Shown piece after piece: positions 23,581 through 32,443 of a stretch of DNA of 64,000 bases. Within the stretch, counting starts at the first letter, position 1. Each line of letters starts with the position of its first letter. The notes beneath the pieces were generated by a model. The model saw only the letters and a list, made by a program, of their open reading frames with translations, did not search any database and was not told the DNA's origin. The stretch covers positions 1 through 64,000 of the IMG/VR virus record IMGVR_UViG_3300033145_000668; one strand, given 5' to 3'. Both the position numbers and the translations under genes were made by a program. This DNA is from a virus.

Positions 23581-23913
23581 ATGGTACAAATTTTTAAAAT
23601 TAAGAAAAATGATACTAAACCAGTTATCTCAGCAACATTACAAACTAGTGATGGAACTGCAATAGATTTAAATGGAGCAACAGATGTGCATTTTAATTTA
23701 GGTAATTTACAATATGAAGCATTAACTTCAGGTACTTGTATAATAACAGGTAGTGAAACTGGACAAGTAGAATATCAATGGACTGGGTCTACTGACACCG
23801 GAAGTGTTGGAACTTGGTTTGGTGAATTTCAAGTTAGTTGGGGAGCAGGAAGTGTATTAACATTACCTAATAATCACGACTTAAAAATAATAGTATACGA
23901 AGACTATAATTAA
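23581..23913 (+). CDS. BppU-like N-terminal domain protein
   Basis: 110 aa. The sequence FKIKKNDTKPVISATLQTSDGTAIDLNGATDVHFNL, and later a GTWFGEFQVSWGAG stretch, follow the usual baseplate-upper-protein (BppU) N-domain pattern, a small beta-sandwich. It may attach fibres to the tail. Preceded by AAGGAGG inside the end of the previous gene. Confidence 0.65.
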   Translation: MVQIFKIKKNDTKPVISATLQTSDGTAIDLNGATDVHFNLGNLQYEALTSGTCIITGSETGQVEYQWTGSTDTGSVGTWFGEFQVSWGAGSVLTLPNNHDLKIIVYEDYN

Positions 23914-24285
23914 ATGGTAGTTAAAGTAAAACTCTACGGAGTAAGAAATGTTTTGCGTTATTTATCGATTAAAGAAGCTGCTGTCAATAAAGGAATTGAT
24001 GAGGGTAGTATTCAGGCTGCTAACTTGTTAAAAGAAGAAGTTAAGGCTAGTATTAGAGGTCAGCGAGCTGAACCCAAATCGATTTTATCTGGAAAGTTTA
24101 TAGATTCGGTAGAATTAGCAACACAAAAAAATGCAGTTGTTGTATTTTCAGATGTTGAATATGCTAAATTCATCGAATTTGGGACTCGTAAAATAAATCC
24201 TCGTTCCCACTTTAAGAATTCTGCTGACAGAAATAAGAATAAAATTACTAAAATTATGAAAAATAGTGTTGGTAAAAAGCTATAA
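23914..24285 (+). CDS. HK97 gp10-like neck/tail protein
   Basis: 123 aa. Contains ANLLKEEVKASI near residue 30 and the hallmark YAKFIEFGTRKINPRSHF near residue 82. Members of this family connect neck and tail. Start directly after the previous stop. Confidence 0.75.
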   Translation: MVVKVKLYGVRNVLRYLSIKEAAVNKGIDEGSIQAANLLKEEVKASIRGQRAEPKSILSGKFIDSVELATQKNAVVVFSDVEYAKFIEFGTRKINPRSHFKNSADRNKNKITKIMKNSVGKKL

Positions 24286-24315
24286 CTATATAGATATTAT
24301 TTAAACCTTTATAAG
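24286..24315 (+). promoter_or_regulatory. class-2 promoter before the tail module
   Basis: CTATATAG at 24286-24293, then TTTAAACC and TTTATAAG at 24308-24315. Layout as before the portal and protease genes. First downstream start codon at 24361. Confidence 0.6.
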
Positions 24316-24360
24316 TAAGTAAATATTCATATCATCAAATAAAATCCAAGCGAGGGTATT

Positions 24361-24516
24361 ATGGAAATAGATAAGTCAAGCGAGACTAAAGAAATAAAGA
24401 AAATAGAAGTAAAGAAAGAACAAAAGAAAGTTTTAATTCTCTGTAATTCGTGTAAAGCCGAATTACCTAAAATACTTGATAAGAACATCTGTCCAAATTG
24501 CGGTTGTAAGAACTGA
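24361..24516 (+). CDS. small zinc-ribbon protein, 51 aa
   Basis: Lys/Glu-rich N-terminus, then LCNSCKAEL...CPNCGCKN, a CxxC-CxxC zinc ribbon. The stop overlaps the next start (TGATG). Function unknown. Confidence 0.6.
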   Translation: MEIDKSSETKEIKKIEVKKEQKKVLILCNSCKAELPKILDKNICPNCGCKN

Positions 24517-24962
24517 TGGCAATTTCGTCGGAAACTTTTATTTCAGACATAGTTCTGTTCATTAGAAATTTACTTCGAACTAGATTAGAAGACCCTATAC
24601 AAACTAGAACTGAAGCATTTGTTATGACTAGTTATCCAAAAAGAAAAACACAATATCCTCTAATTACAATAAAACAAACTAATGCCGCAACTACTAAATT
24701 GGGAATGTCATCTGAGGTTCATCAAGCTACTGTAGATATTGAAGTTAGAATATGGGCGAGAAATTCTAAAGAATCAGATAAATTATCTGCCGAAGTTATT
24801 CAAATCTTAAGACAAAATCAATACGGAGCGAGCGGAACAGATAACGAAGAAATATTTGGATTTAAAATTGATTCATTAAATTCAATGGTAGAAACAGAAG
24901 GTGAAAAAACAATCCACAGTAAAATAATAGCGTTGGAGTACAAAGCTATTTTGACCGGGTAA
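24516..24962 (+). CDS. probable tail terminator/completion protein
   Basis: 148 aa between the gp10-like gene and the tail tube gene, the usual place for a tail terminator. Contains FVMTSYPKRKTQYPLITIKQ and VDIEVRIWARNSKESDKLSAEVI, matching the alpha/beta layout of that group. Confidence 0.6.
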   Translation: MAISSETFISDIVLFIRNLLRTRLEDPIQTRTEAFVMTSYPKRKTQYPLITIKQTNAATTKLGMSSEVHQATVDIEVRIWARNSKESDKLSAEVIQILRQNQYGASGTDNEEIFGFKIDSLNSMVETEGEKTIHSKIIALEYKAILTG

Positions 24963-24976
24963 TAAAAATAATAAAA

Positions 24977-25483
24977 ATGATAAAAAAATGTTTACAATGC
25001 AATAAAGAATTAACATATCAAAAGAAGTTTTGTAGTCGTCAATGTGCTCAAGATTCCGGTGTTTCAGTTAATACAGGAAGAACTAGATTTAAAAAAGGAA
25101 TTATACCGTGGAATAAAGGAAAACAAGTTTTAAAAACTAAAGGTGAAAACCATTGGAATTGGAAAGGCGGAGTATCATTTGAAAAATATCCAGAAAAATT
25201 TTATTTAATAAAACCAAAAATTAGAGAACGAGATAATCATATTTGTCAAATGTGTAACAAATATACTCGAGGTATTAAATTAGACGTTCATCATATAGAT
25301 TATAATAAACAAAATAATAAAGAAAATAACTTAATTTCATTATGTCATAAATGTAATATGAAATGTAATATTAAAAGAGAATACTGGACTTGGCAGTTAC
25401 AGGTTTTTATGAATTTATTCAACAATACCAATCATGAATTAAATATGATATATAATAATAAAATGGAGGTTAAACAAAAATGA
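24977..25483 (+). CDS. HNH homing endonuclease
   Basis: 168 aa. N-terminal CxxC...CSRQC zinc motif, NUMOD-like TRFKKGIIPWNKGK, then the HNH core CQMCNKY...LDVHHIDYNKQNNKENNLISLCHKC. The C-terminus (YWTWQLQVFMNLF) closely matches the HNH gene at 37240. Inserted just before the tail tube gene and overlapping it by 4 nt. Confidence 0.82.
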   Translation: MIKKCLQCNKELTYQKKFCSRQCAQDSGVSVNTGRTRFKKGIIPWNKGKQVLKTKGENHWNWKGGVSFEKYPEKFYLIKPKIRERDNHICQMCNKYTRGIKLDVHHIDYNKQNNKENNLISLCHKCNMKCNIKREYWTWQLQVFMNLFNNTNHELNMIYNNKMEVKQK

Positions 25484-26487
25484 TTTATATAGGAGACCAA
25501 AATGCAGTAGTATTCAGATACGATTCAGGAACATATGCAACTCCATCAGGAGCAAGTGGAAACTGGTTAGGATTAGTTACAGACCACAGTCCGACAGATG
25601 AAGAAAATGTAGTATCGATTAGATACACAGGTACTAATAGCAGAAATGTAGGACAACAAATAAATACTGCAAAAGATTATGAAGGAACAATTTCGTACCA
25701 TCCTCAAGATATGAGAATGTTTGGATTTGCTTTCGGAAGTATTGTAGATTCAGGTTCACCATCACCATATCAACATACATTCAGCGAAGCTGATAGTAAT
25801 GATATTTATGCGTACACAAGTGGAACTGGAAGAAATCAAAACTTCGCTTCGTTCAATATTGTTGATAGCAAGAAAGGACCAAGCGACGGAGAACATCAAG
25901 CAAGATTATATAAAGGATGTGTAGTAAATAGTTTATCGATGACTGCATCGCAAGGAGAACCAGTAGTTTGTGAATTAAATTATATAGCTCAATCAAATGA
26001 CATTGGAAGTAAATCAACTGATATACCAAATATATTAGATGAAGATACTACAAGACCATATTTGTGGAGTGATATAAAATTACATAAACCATCAGGTACA
26101 GTTATTCAAGAAGTTACCGACTTAGGTTGGACACTTAATAACAATGCAGAGAGAAGACATTACGATAACGGAAGTAAAGTTGTTGATAGCATAGTTCCTT
26201 TAAATAGGGATTACGAAATGACAATAACTATGGATGCGAATTCAAGTGATGCAGATACTTTATACAATGATAATTGGCAAAGTGGAGTTACTTTCAATTC
26301 AATGATTGAAGGAGTTATATCAGCAGGAAGTGAACAATTCTTTTTAGTGATGAGTGGTTGTAAGATTACTTCATTCGAAAGTCCAAGTCCAGCAGAAGGT
26401 ATCAACGAGTATTCAATTACTGTTGTTCCAGAAAATTGTATTATGGTTACTGACGATTTAAAAGAGTTGCATAACCCTTGGGCTTAA
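25480..26487 (+). CDS. major tail tube protein
   Basis: 335 aa, beta-rich, opening with IYIGDQNAVVFRYDSGTYATPSG, typical of siphovirus tube proteins. GSVVDSI-like strands and a C-terminal NEYSITVVPENC are also present. Position before the chaperone genes and tape measure agrees. GGAGG lies ten bases before the ATG. The C-terminal 100 residues may form an extra surface domain. Confidence 0.72.
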   Translation: MIYIGDQNAVVFRYDSGTYATPSGASGNWLGLVTDHSPTDEENVVSIRYTGTNSRNVGQQINTAKDYEGTISYHPQDMRMFGFAFGSIVDSGSPSPYQHTFSEADSNDIYAYTSGTGRNQNFASFNIVDSKKGPSDGEHQARLYKGCVVNSLSMTASQGEPVVCELNYIAQSNDIGSKSTDIPNILDEDTTRPYLWSDIKLHKPSGTVIQEVTDLGWTLNNNAERRHYDNGSKVVDSIVPLNRDYEMTITMDANSSDADTLYNDNWQSGVTFNSMIEGVISAGSEQFFLVMSGCKITSFESPSPAEGINEYSITVVPENCIMVTDDLKELHNPWA

Positions 26488-26570
26488 TTATTTTAATATA
26501 ATTATGAAAAGGAATGTTAGTCATAGAGTTAACTAAAAATGTTTTACACAATACAAGGAGGTAATAAAAA

Positions 26571-26963
26571 ATGACATACCTAAAAAAAGAAGATATATTC
26601 TTCGAACGAGACGGTGAAGGAAATGTTTTACCGGTAGAGATAACTTTAGAAACTCTAGAAGGTAAACCAATGATAAAAGCAACACCTTTGTCAAAAGGTG
26701 AATTAGCAGAAGTTGTTTCAAGTTCAACGGGAAATGAAACAAATATCGATACAGATGTTGATATCATTATAAAACATTGTAAAGAACCGTCTTTTAGCGA
26801 AGAAGATAGAGAAAGTTTAAAGAAAGCAGCTAAATCAACTTTTACAAATGCAATCGCATTAGCTATTTTAAGTGTTAGCACTGGCATGGACCAGAATAAA
26901 ATACTTGAAGAAGGAAAGAAAAAAATAGTTGAAACAGAGTTGCGAAATTTTCCGAAGCAGTAG
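26571..26963 (+). CDS. tail assembly chaperone G
   Basis: 130 aa, with AGGAGGT upstream. Acidic N-terminus and helical C-terminus, between tail tube and tape measure as expected for a chaperone that coats the tape measure during tail assembly. The A AAT TTT slip site lies near its end and allows the longer GT product. Confidence 0.72.
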   Translation: MTYLKKEDIFFERDGEGNVLPVEITLETLEGKPMIKATPLSKGELAEVVSSSTGNETNIDTDVDIIIKHCKEPSFSEEDRESLKKAAKSTFTNAIALAILSVSTGMDQNKILEEGKKKIVETELRNFPKQ

Positions 26964-27142
26964 AAAGCGGTAAGCGAGATAGTTTATACTATTTCTTACA
27001 CGAGCGAGGATATTCGTTTTTTACTGTTCCTAAATTAACATTGCCAGAAATTAACTTACTAGTTAGAGAATTCAATAAGCAAGAAAAGAAAAAACAAAAT
27101 GCAAATAAAAGAGCACAAGCTAAATCACGGAGAAAAAGATAA
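26571..27142 (+). CDS. tail assembly chaperone GT (by -1 frameshift)
   Basis: Read as 26571-26951 joined to 26951-27142. After slipping at 26945-26951 the -1 frame continues without a stop as FSEAVESGKRDSLYYFLHERG and on to a very basic end (KRAQAKSRRKR), giving about 190 aa. Its stop overlaps the tape-measure start. The G/GT pair is conserved in long-tailed phages although the sequences are not. Confidence 0.75.
26945..26951 (+). other. -1 ribosomal frameshift site A AAT TTT
   Basis: A textbook X XXY YYZ heptamer placed in the zero frame as A AAT TTT. Slippage allows AAA TTT pairing. It lies five codons before the G stop, which is at 26961-26963. Confidence 0.75.
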
Positions 27143-29022
27143 TGGTACTATTTGATAATAGAGTAGCAATATCGATAGATGCAGTAGATAATTTTTCTAG
27201 AGTTTTTAGACGAGCTGGAAAAACTATGTCTGCATTTTCGAGAAATGCTATTGCGATGGGAGCAGTTGGTGGAGGTATTGCTTTAGGATTTAAAAAAGCT
27301 ATTACTGCATCGATGGATTTTGAAACTGCCTTTACTGGAGTGAGAAAAACAGTTGATTTAACCGAAGCTGGGTTTGCTGACTTAGAACAAAGATTTAAAA
27401 ATATTACTAAAACCACACCTGTAACATTTGTTGAGCTATCTCGAATCGGTGAAATAGCTGGACAGTTAGGAGTTGAAGGTGTTAATAACTTAGAAAAATT
27501 CACTAAAACTATTGCTGATATTTCAGTTACAACTAATTTAACTGCCGAATCGGCAGCAACGTCATTTGCTAGATTATCAAACATCATGGGCGAACCGTTA
27601 GATAATATCGACAGAATGGGTTCAGCTGTTGTAGGATTAGGAAATAATTTTGCTACAACTGAGCAAGAAATTGTAGATATGTCGTTGCGACTTGCTGGAG
27701 CCGGTAAAACAGTAGGTCTAAGTACTCCTGAAATCTTAGGTATGAGTGCTGCATTAAGTGCATTAGGTATTCGTTCTGAACTAGGTGGTAGTGCAGTTTC
27801 TAGAACAATGATTAAAATAGCAAAAGCAGTATCAAACGGCGGCATGACAATTAATGAATTAGCTAAAAAAACAGGGATGACTGGAGATGAATTAAATGCT
27901 GAATTTAATTCAATGCAAAGTGACGTTCGTAATTTTGCTGAAGTTTCCGGAATGTCAGTAGAAGATTTTTCAAAAGCGTGGAAAGAAAAACCAGTAGATG
28001 CAATGGGAGCTGTTATTATGGGATTAAAAGACGTTTCAGAATCAGGCGGTAACACGTTTGGAATATTAGAAGACTTAGATTTAAAATCAATTAGAATAAC
28101 AGACACGATGTTAAGATTAGCTAATTCAGAAGATGGATTATCCAGTGCAGTAGATTTATCAAATAAAGCGTGGGAAGAAAATGTTGCTTTAACTGAAGAA
28201 GCAGATAAAAGATACGATACCTTTCAATCACAAGTTGATATTGTAAAAAATAAATTTGCTTTATTGGGAGACGAAATCGGTGATAGATTAATTCCAATAT
28301 TGAAAGATTATTTAATTCCCGCAATAGATAAACTAATAAGCTTTTGGAATAACTTATCTCCAACAACACAAAACATAATTATAATGTTTGCTGGAGTAAC
28401 GTCTGCTGTAATGTTATTAGCGGCGGCAATTGGTATTTTAGTATTAGTGTCTTCACCTTTGTTGTTAGTATTATTAGGAATAGCTGTAATAATCACAGCA
28501 TTAATATTATTATGGAAACATTGGGATGCTGTAATTTTAGCTGGTACTAAGAAAATGTTATGGGCTGCAGGAGTAATGGATAAAACTTGGGAACTAGTTA
28601 AAGATGGATTTGAAATTGCGTGGACTGGTATAAAAAATATTTTCTTTACTGTTTGGAATGCAATTATTTCCGGTTATGAGTGGGGTATCAACCTTATAAT
28701 AAAAGGAATTAATAAACTAATATCAGGTTATAATAACCTTCCGTTTACGCGAGACATTAGTTTCGTTGCAAAAATGGATTTTAGCGGTGCAAAAAAAGAA
28801 ATTACAGACATAGGTGATTTGATGGCTAATCAAAAACAAGCAAGAGCATTCAGGGCAGAACAATTTGCAATAGTTGCTGATAAATTATACGAAGGCATTG
28901 CAGAAAAGCAAAGATTAGCTGCAGAAGAAAAAAATATAACAGTAATAAACATAGAAAATCTTCAAGCAACAGACGCAGAAAGCGTTGCAGAAACATTAGA
29001 GGATGTTATAAATTTAAAATAA
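27142..29022 (+). CDS. tail tape measure protein
   Basis: 626 aa. TP901-type features: FRRAGKTMSAFSRNAI early, an ITASMDFETAFTGVRKTVD segment near residue 55, SALGIRSELGGSAVSRTMIK near residue 215, and a hydrophobic stretch at about 415-460 with several membrane-like helices. At about 0.15 nm per residue the tail would be near 90-95 nm. The start overlaps the GT stop by one base. Confidence 0.85.
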   Translation: MVLFDNRVAISIDAVDNFSRVFRRAGKTMSAFSRNAIAMGAVGGGIALGFKKAITASMDFETAFTGVRKTVDLTEAGFADLEQRFKNITKTTPVTFVELSRIGEIAGQLGVEGVNNLEKFTKTIADISVTTNLTAESAATSFARLSNIMGEPLDNIDRMGSAVVGLGNNFATTEQEIVDMSLRLAGAGKTVGLSTPEILGMSAALSALGIRSELGGSAVSRTMIKIAKAVSNGGMTINELAKKTGMTGDELNAEFNSMQSDVRNFAEVSGMSVEDFSKAWKEKPVDAMGAVIMGLKDVSESGGNTFGILEDLDLKSIRITDTMLRLANSEDGLSSAVDLSNKAWEENVALTEEADKRYDTFQSQVDIVKNKFALLGDEIGDRLIPILKDYLIPAIDKLISFWNNLSPTTQNIIIMFAGVTSAVMLLAAAIGILVLVSSPLLLVLLGIAVIITALILLWKHWDAVILAGTKKMLWAAGVMDKTWELVKDGFEIAWTGIKNIFFTVWNAIISGYEWGINLIIKGINKLISGYNNLPFTRDISFVAKMDFSGAKKEITDIGDLMANQKQARAFRAEQFAIVADKLYEGIAEKQRLAAEEKNITVINIENLQATDAESVAETLEDVINLK

Positions 29023-29028
29023 ATTAAA

Positions 29029-31863
29029 ATGGAAAACATTAATGTTTTATATCAAGTGAATGGTTCTAATATTTCTGATATTTATAACTCTGATGTAGTT
29101 ATTACAACTGGCGATGATAATTTGTCTGCTAATTTTACCGCTAAGGTTAATAATACATTCGGAAAAAATAGTGATAAATTTACTATTGGAGATGAAATAA
29201 AAATAATAGCCGATATTGGAAGTACATGGCCACCAGAAAATACAATATTTAACGGAATAATTGAAAATATAACATATCCGAGTAAAGGATTAACAGAATA
29301 TATTAGATTATCTGGAAGAGATTATACTGCTCGTATGATGGATAGAACCGTCGAACCAGAAGTTTATACTAATTTACAAGCTGGTAGTATTGTAAAAGAT
29401 ATTATTGCAAAATATACTGATGATATTACTACAACAAATACAGATGATTCTACCACAACTATTTCAAGAATAGCATTTAATCAAACTAATGTTTATGATG
29501 CAGTAAAACAATTATCTGAATTAGCTAATTACACCTTTTACGTTGATACCGATAAAGATTTACATTTTTCATCTCGTTCTGCTATGAGTAGCGGATATAC
29601 TTTTAATAGCGGTAATGTGTTAAGCGCTAATTTTAAAGAGCGGCGAAATACAGTATTTAATGAAGTTTGGATTTATGGAGATAGATACCTAGATGGTTTT
29701 AAAGAAGAGTTTACAGCCGGAAGTCCATTAGGTGGAAGCGTATTTACTTTATTATATAAACCATCAAACACAATTGTTAATGTTGGTAGTCCAATAACTC
29801 TAGCTACATCTCAAGTTGGAGCAATTGCAAATATTACTTCAACGCAAACTAGTGGAGCTAATTATACCGTAAATTATTTTGACAAAGAAATTACTTTTAT
29901 TAGTGGAACTGATATTGGATATAATTCTATTCCGTCTAGTGGAGCATTGGTCACTGTAGATTACCAAAGAGAATTACCTATTGTTAAAGTTGGAAGAAAT
30001 GCGGATAGTGTAGCTAAATATGGAAAACGAATTAAAAAAGTAATTGATAAAAGTATTAAAGACCCGGACACAGCGCAAGAAAGATTAGTTAGAGAATTAG
30101 ATGAAAATTCAACTCCGAAAAAAGAAGGAACAATTAAAACTAGAAGTATTATCGATATTACTCCGTCACAAACAGCAATTGTGAATTTACCTAATCAAAA
30201 CGTGAACTCCAAAACATATGATATTTTAGAAGCTCAATATAATTTTGAAAAAAAGAAAAATATAACGGAAAATGTTTTAACTATAAAATTAAATAAAAAA
30301 CTAGATGATATCACGGACACTATTAAAAATTTAAGAAGAGATGTTGATTCTATTCAATCTGCTGATATTTCAGATAGTGATAGTTTAACAAGATTTGAAA
30401 CGTCTACTGGGAGTGCAGGAATTAGACATAGTGGAGTTGAAGTTTATAGTAGAGCAATAAATGATAGTTTTATTGCTGGACATCCTATTAATGGTGTTGT
30501 TGGTTTGGTTAATCCGAGTACTGTTGGGAGTATAATCAGCGGTAATTCGTGGGTAAGTGGTAATATAGGTACTGGTTATGATAAAGCAATAAATTTTAAT
30601 GGTTCTCAAATAAATAATATTTATATTGGTACAAATAATCCAATGACATTAGGAAGTAATTCTACATTTGCTGGATGGTTTAGGTTAGATAAAGAAATGG
30701 GAATCGGAGCACATAACTATCGACCAGGTATTGCAGCGAGTGGTGTTAATGTTTTTGATGATTTCATTACATTTGATGAAAACAATGGAAATGGATATTT
30801 AATACAATATGAAGATGAAAATGGTGGTGGTAGGAAGTCTGGTTCTTTTGCATATACTATAGGTAGTTGGATTCATTTAGCAATAACTATGGATAGTAAT
30901 ATAGCTCCTAATTTTTACGTTGATGGTAATTTAAACAATGGATTTGTAAATGCATCAGCTAAAGTGAATTTAAACACAATAGGAACAGGATATGGAGGAG
31001 CGACATTAGATGGTGCATTTGATGGAGATATTGATGAAATAAGATTTTATGATAAAGAATTATCGGCTAGTGAAATTGGAAGCTTATATGCTAAAAAAAA
31101 TTATCCACTTGATAGATTAACACATTATTACAAATTCGATGAAGGAGTAGGTTCATTTGCATACAACTCGGCAAGTGTTGAAATGCCAACTAGTGATTCA
31201 ATTGCTTATTGGAGATTTAATAAAAGTGGAACTATATTTAACGACGAAACTGGAAACTTTCCAGCAACTACTTTTAGTGGAGTAGAACTTCAAGCTGGTG
31301 TATATGGAAATGGAAGTGCTTTAGCATTTGGAAGTCCTGCATATTGCACATATCCTTCATTAGGATTTGGTCCTGGAAGTCCATTAAGTTTAACTGGCTG
31401 GTTACAATTAGGTTCTGATGGATTTAATGCATATAATTCTCAACCTGTTATACTTTCTAATTATTTAATATTAACAGTAAGAAATGATACAAATCAAATA
31501 AACTTTAGATATGATAATGCAGGAGCAAGAATCGTGGCATATCAATTAGGAACTGGAGATAGAGATTGGCATCATTTTGCTGGAATATTTGATGGTGGTA
31601 GTAGTACCTCGCTTTATGTAGATGGAATATTAAGAGATAGTGATGTTCATACAGCTGTACCAGCAGTAGATTATAATAACTATATTGGAAGATTTGGTGC
31701 TGAATTTTTTAGTGGATTAACCGATGGATTGAGAATTTACGATAGAGCTATATCATCATCAGAAGTAGGAAGCCTCTACGAAGGAAAAACAATCCAACCA
31801 CTTCTCGGAGATAGAAGAACAGGTTCAATATTAGAATATTCCGGAGGTTATCCAAATGTTTAA
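29029..31863 (+). CDS. tail hub/distal protein with two LamG-like domains
   Basis: 944 aa. The first 450 residues resemble a phage tail hub or minor tail protein (LSGRDYTARMMDRTVEPEVY near residue 90). From about 530 two concanavalin/LamG-like jelly rolls follow. Each has SxxSFAGW or LSLTGWLQL openings and ends in (D/R)EIRFYDKELSASEIGSLY or LRIYDRAISSSEVGSLY. Probably binds host-surface glycans at the tail tip. Confidence 0.72.
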   Translation: MENINVLYQVNGSNISDIYNSDVVITTGDDNLSANFTAKVNNTFGKNSDKFTIGDEIKIIADIGSTWPPENTIFNGIIENITYPSKGLTEYIRLSGRDYTARMMDRTVEPEVYTNLQAGSIVKDIIAKYTDDITTTNTDDSTTTISRIAFNQTNVYDAVKQLSELANYTFYVDTDKDLHFSSRSAMSSGYTFNSGNVLSANFKERRNTVFNEVWIYGDRYLDGFKEEFTAGSPLGGSVFTLLYKPSNTIVNVGSPITLATSQVGAIANITSTQTSGANYTVNYFDKEITFISGTDIGYNSIPSSGALVTVDYQRELPIVKVGRNADSVAKYGKRIKKVIDKSIKDPDTAQERLVRELDENSTPKKEGTIKTRSIIDITPSQTAIVNLPNQNVNSKTYDILEAQYNFEKKKNITENVLTIKLNKKLDDITDTIKNLRRDVDSIQSADISDSDSLTRFETSTGSAGIRHSGVEVYSRAINDSFIAGHPINGVVGLVNPSTVGSIISGNSWVSGNIGTGYDKAINFNGSQINNIYIGTNNPMTLGSNSTFAGWFRLDKEMGIGAHNYRPGIAASGVNVFDDFITFDENNGNGYLIQYEDENGGGRKSGSFAYTIGSWIHLAITMDSNIAPNFYVDGNLNNGFVNASAKVNLNTIGTGYGGATLDGAFDGDIDEIRFYDKELSASEIGSLYAKKNYPLDRLTHYYKFDEGVGSFAYNSASVEMPTSDSIAYWRFNKSGTIFNDETGNFPATTFSGVELQAGVYGNGSALAFGSPAYCTYPSLGFGPGSPLSLTGWLQLGSDGFNAYNSQPVILSNYLILTVRNDTNQINFRYDNAGARIVAYQLGTGDRDWHHFAGIFDGGSSTSLYVDGILRDSDVHTAVPAVDYNNYIGRFGAEFFSGLTDGLRIYDRAISSSEVGSLYEGKTIQPLLGDRRTGSILEYSGGYPNV

Positions 31864-31945
31864 TCGTAGTGAATGGACTAAATTGCAACATAAAAATAAT
31901 CCTAATTTTGGAATGAAATTTATAAATAAAAGGGGGTCAAAATGA
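31856..31945 (+). pseudogene. short frame with NUMOD-like remnant
   Basis: 29 codons starting within the hub gene end. The product contains WTKLQHKNNPNFGMKF, like the NUMOD3 repeats of homing endonucleases. The stop overlaps the next start (ATGA). It may be a relic of an endonuclease, the rest being at 32304, or simply a small coupled gene. Confidence 0.35.
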
Positions 31946-32301
31946 TAAACAATTATGCAAAAAATAGAGCAATTTTATTAATGGGAGGAAGTATTGCTGA
32001 AAATATTGATTATTTTATGATAGGTACTGGAAGTGCTACTGCAGTAGCCACACAAGATGCTCTAATAACACCAGTAGATAGACAATTAGTAACAGCAACT
32101 ACATATCCATCTCTTCAAAAAATAAAATTACAAGGTGATTGGAATAGTGTTGAAATGTCTGGAATTCAATTAACTGAATTTGGTGTTGCAACAAGTGGAA
32201 CGGGAACAACTGGTAGTATTTGGTCTAGAACTAATATTCCATCTTTAACATTCGATGGAACTAATGAACTTAGATGCGAAGAGACGATATCTATATTTTA
32301 A
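31942..32301 (+). CDS. tail-associated protein, 119 aa
   Basis: GGGGG ribosome-binding stretch upstream. The sequence YFMIGTGSATAVATQDALITPVDR resembles the gene at 18853 and small tail/fibre proteins of other phages. Beta-rich, function unknown. Confidence 0.55.
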   Translation: MINNYAKNRAILLMGGSIAENIDYFMIGTGSATAVATQDALITPVDRQLVTATTYPSLQKIKLQGDWNSVEMSGIQLTEFGVATSGTGTTGSIWSRTNIPSLTFDGTNELRCEETISIF

Positions 32302-32303
32302 TA

Positions 32304-32399
32304 AATAAAAATAAAAAAGATAATTCTATAAATAATTTGATAAGTCTATGTATATCTTGCCATATGAGATTACATAGATTAACGGATAAAACTATATAG
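32304..32399 (+). pseudogene. remnant of an HNH endonuclease
   Basis: An open stretch with no proper start reads DNSINNLISLCISCHMRLHRL. This matches the NNLISLC-xx-CH end of the HNH core in the genes at 24977 and 37240. The preceding part of the gene is missing. Its stop codon lies in the CTATATAG promoter element. Confidence 0.7.
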
Positions 32400-32421
32400 A
32401 TTTAAAATTAAACTTTATAAA
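32392..32421 (+). promoter_or_regulatory. class-2 promoter
   Basis: CTATATAG at 32392-32399 and a TTTATAAA box at 32414-32421. The gene at 32444 starts 23 nt beyond the box, so the transcript should be leaderless or nearly so. Confidence 0.6.
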
Positions 32422-32443
32422 TGATAGATAATTTAATTTAAAA

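Noticed and set aside
27120-28106. 328-codon - strand frame
   Set aside because: Antisense shadow of the tape measure gene, which has clear family features and correct neighbours.
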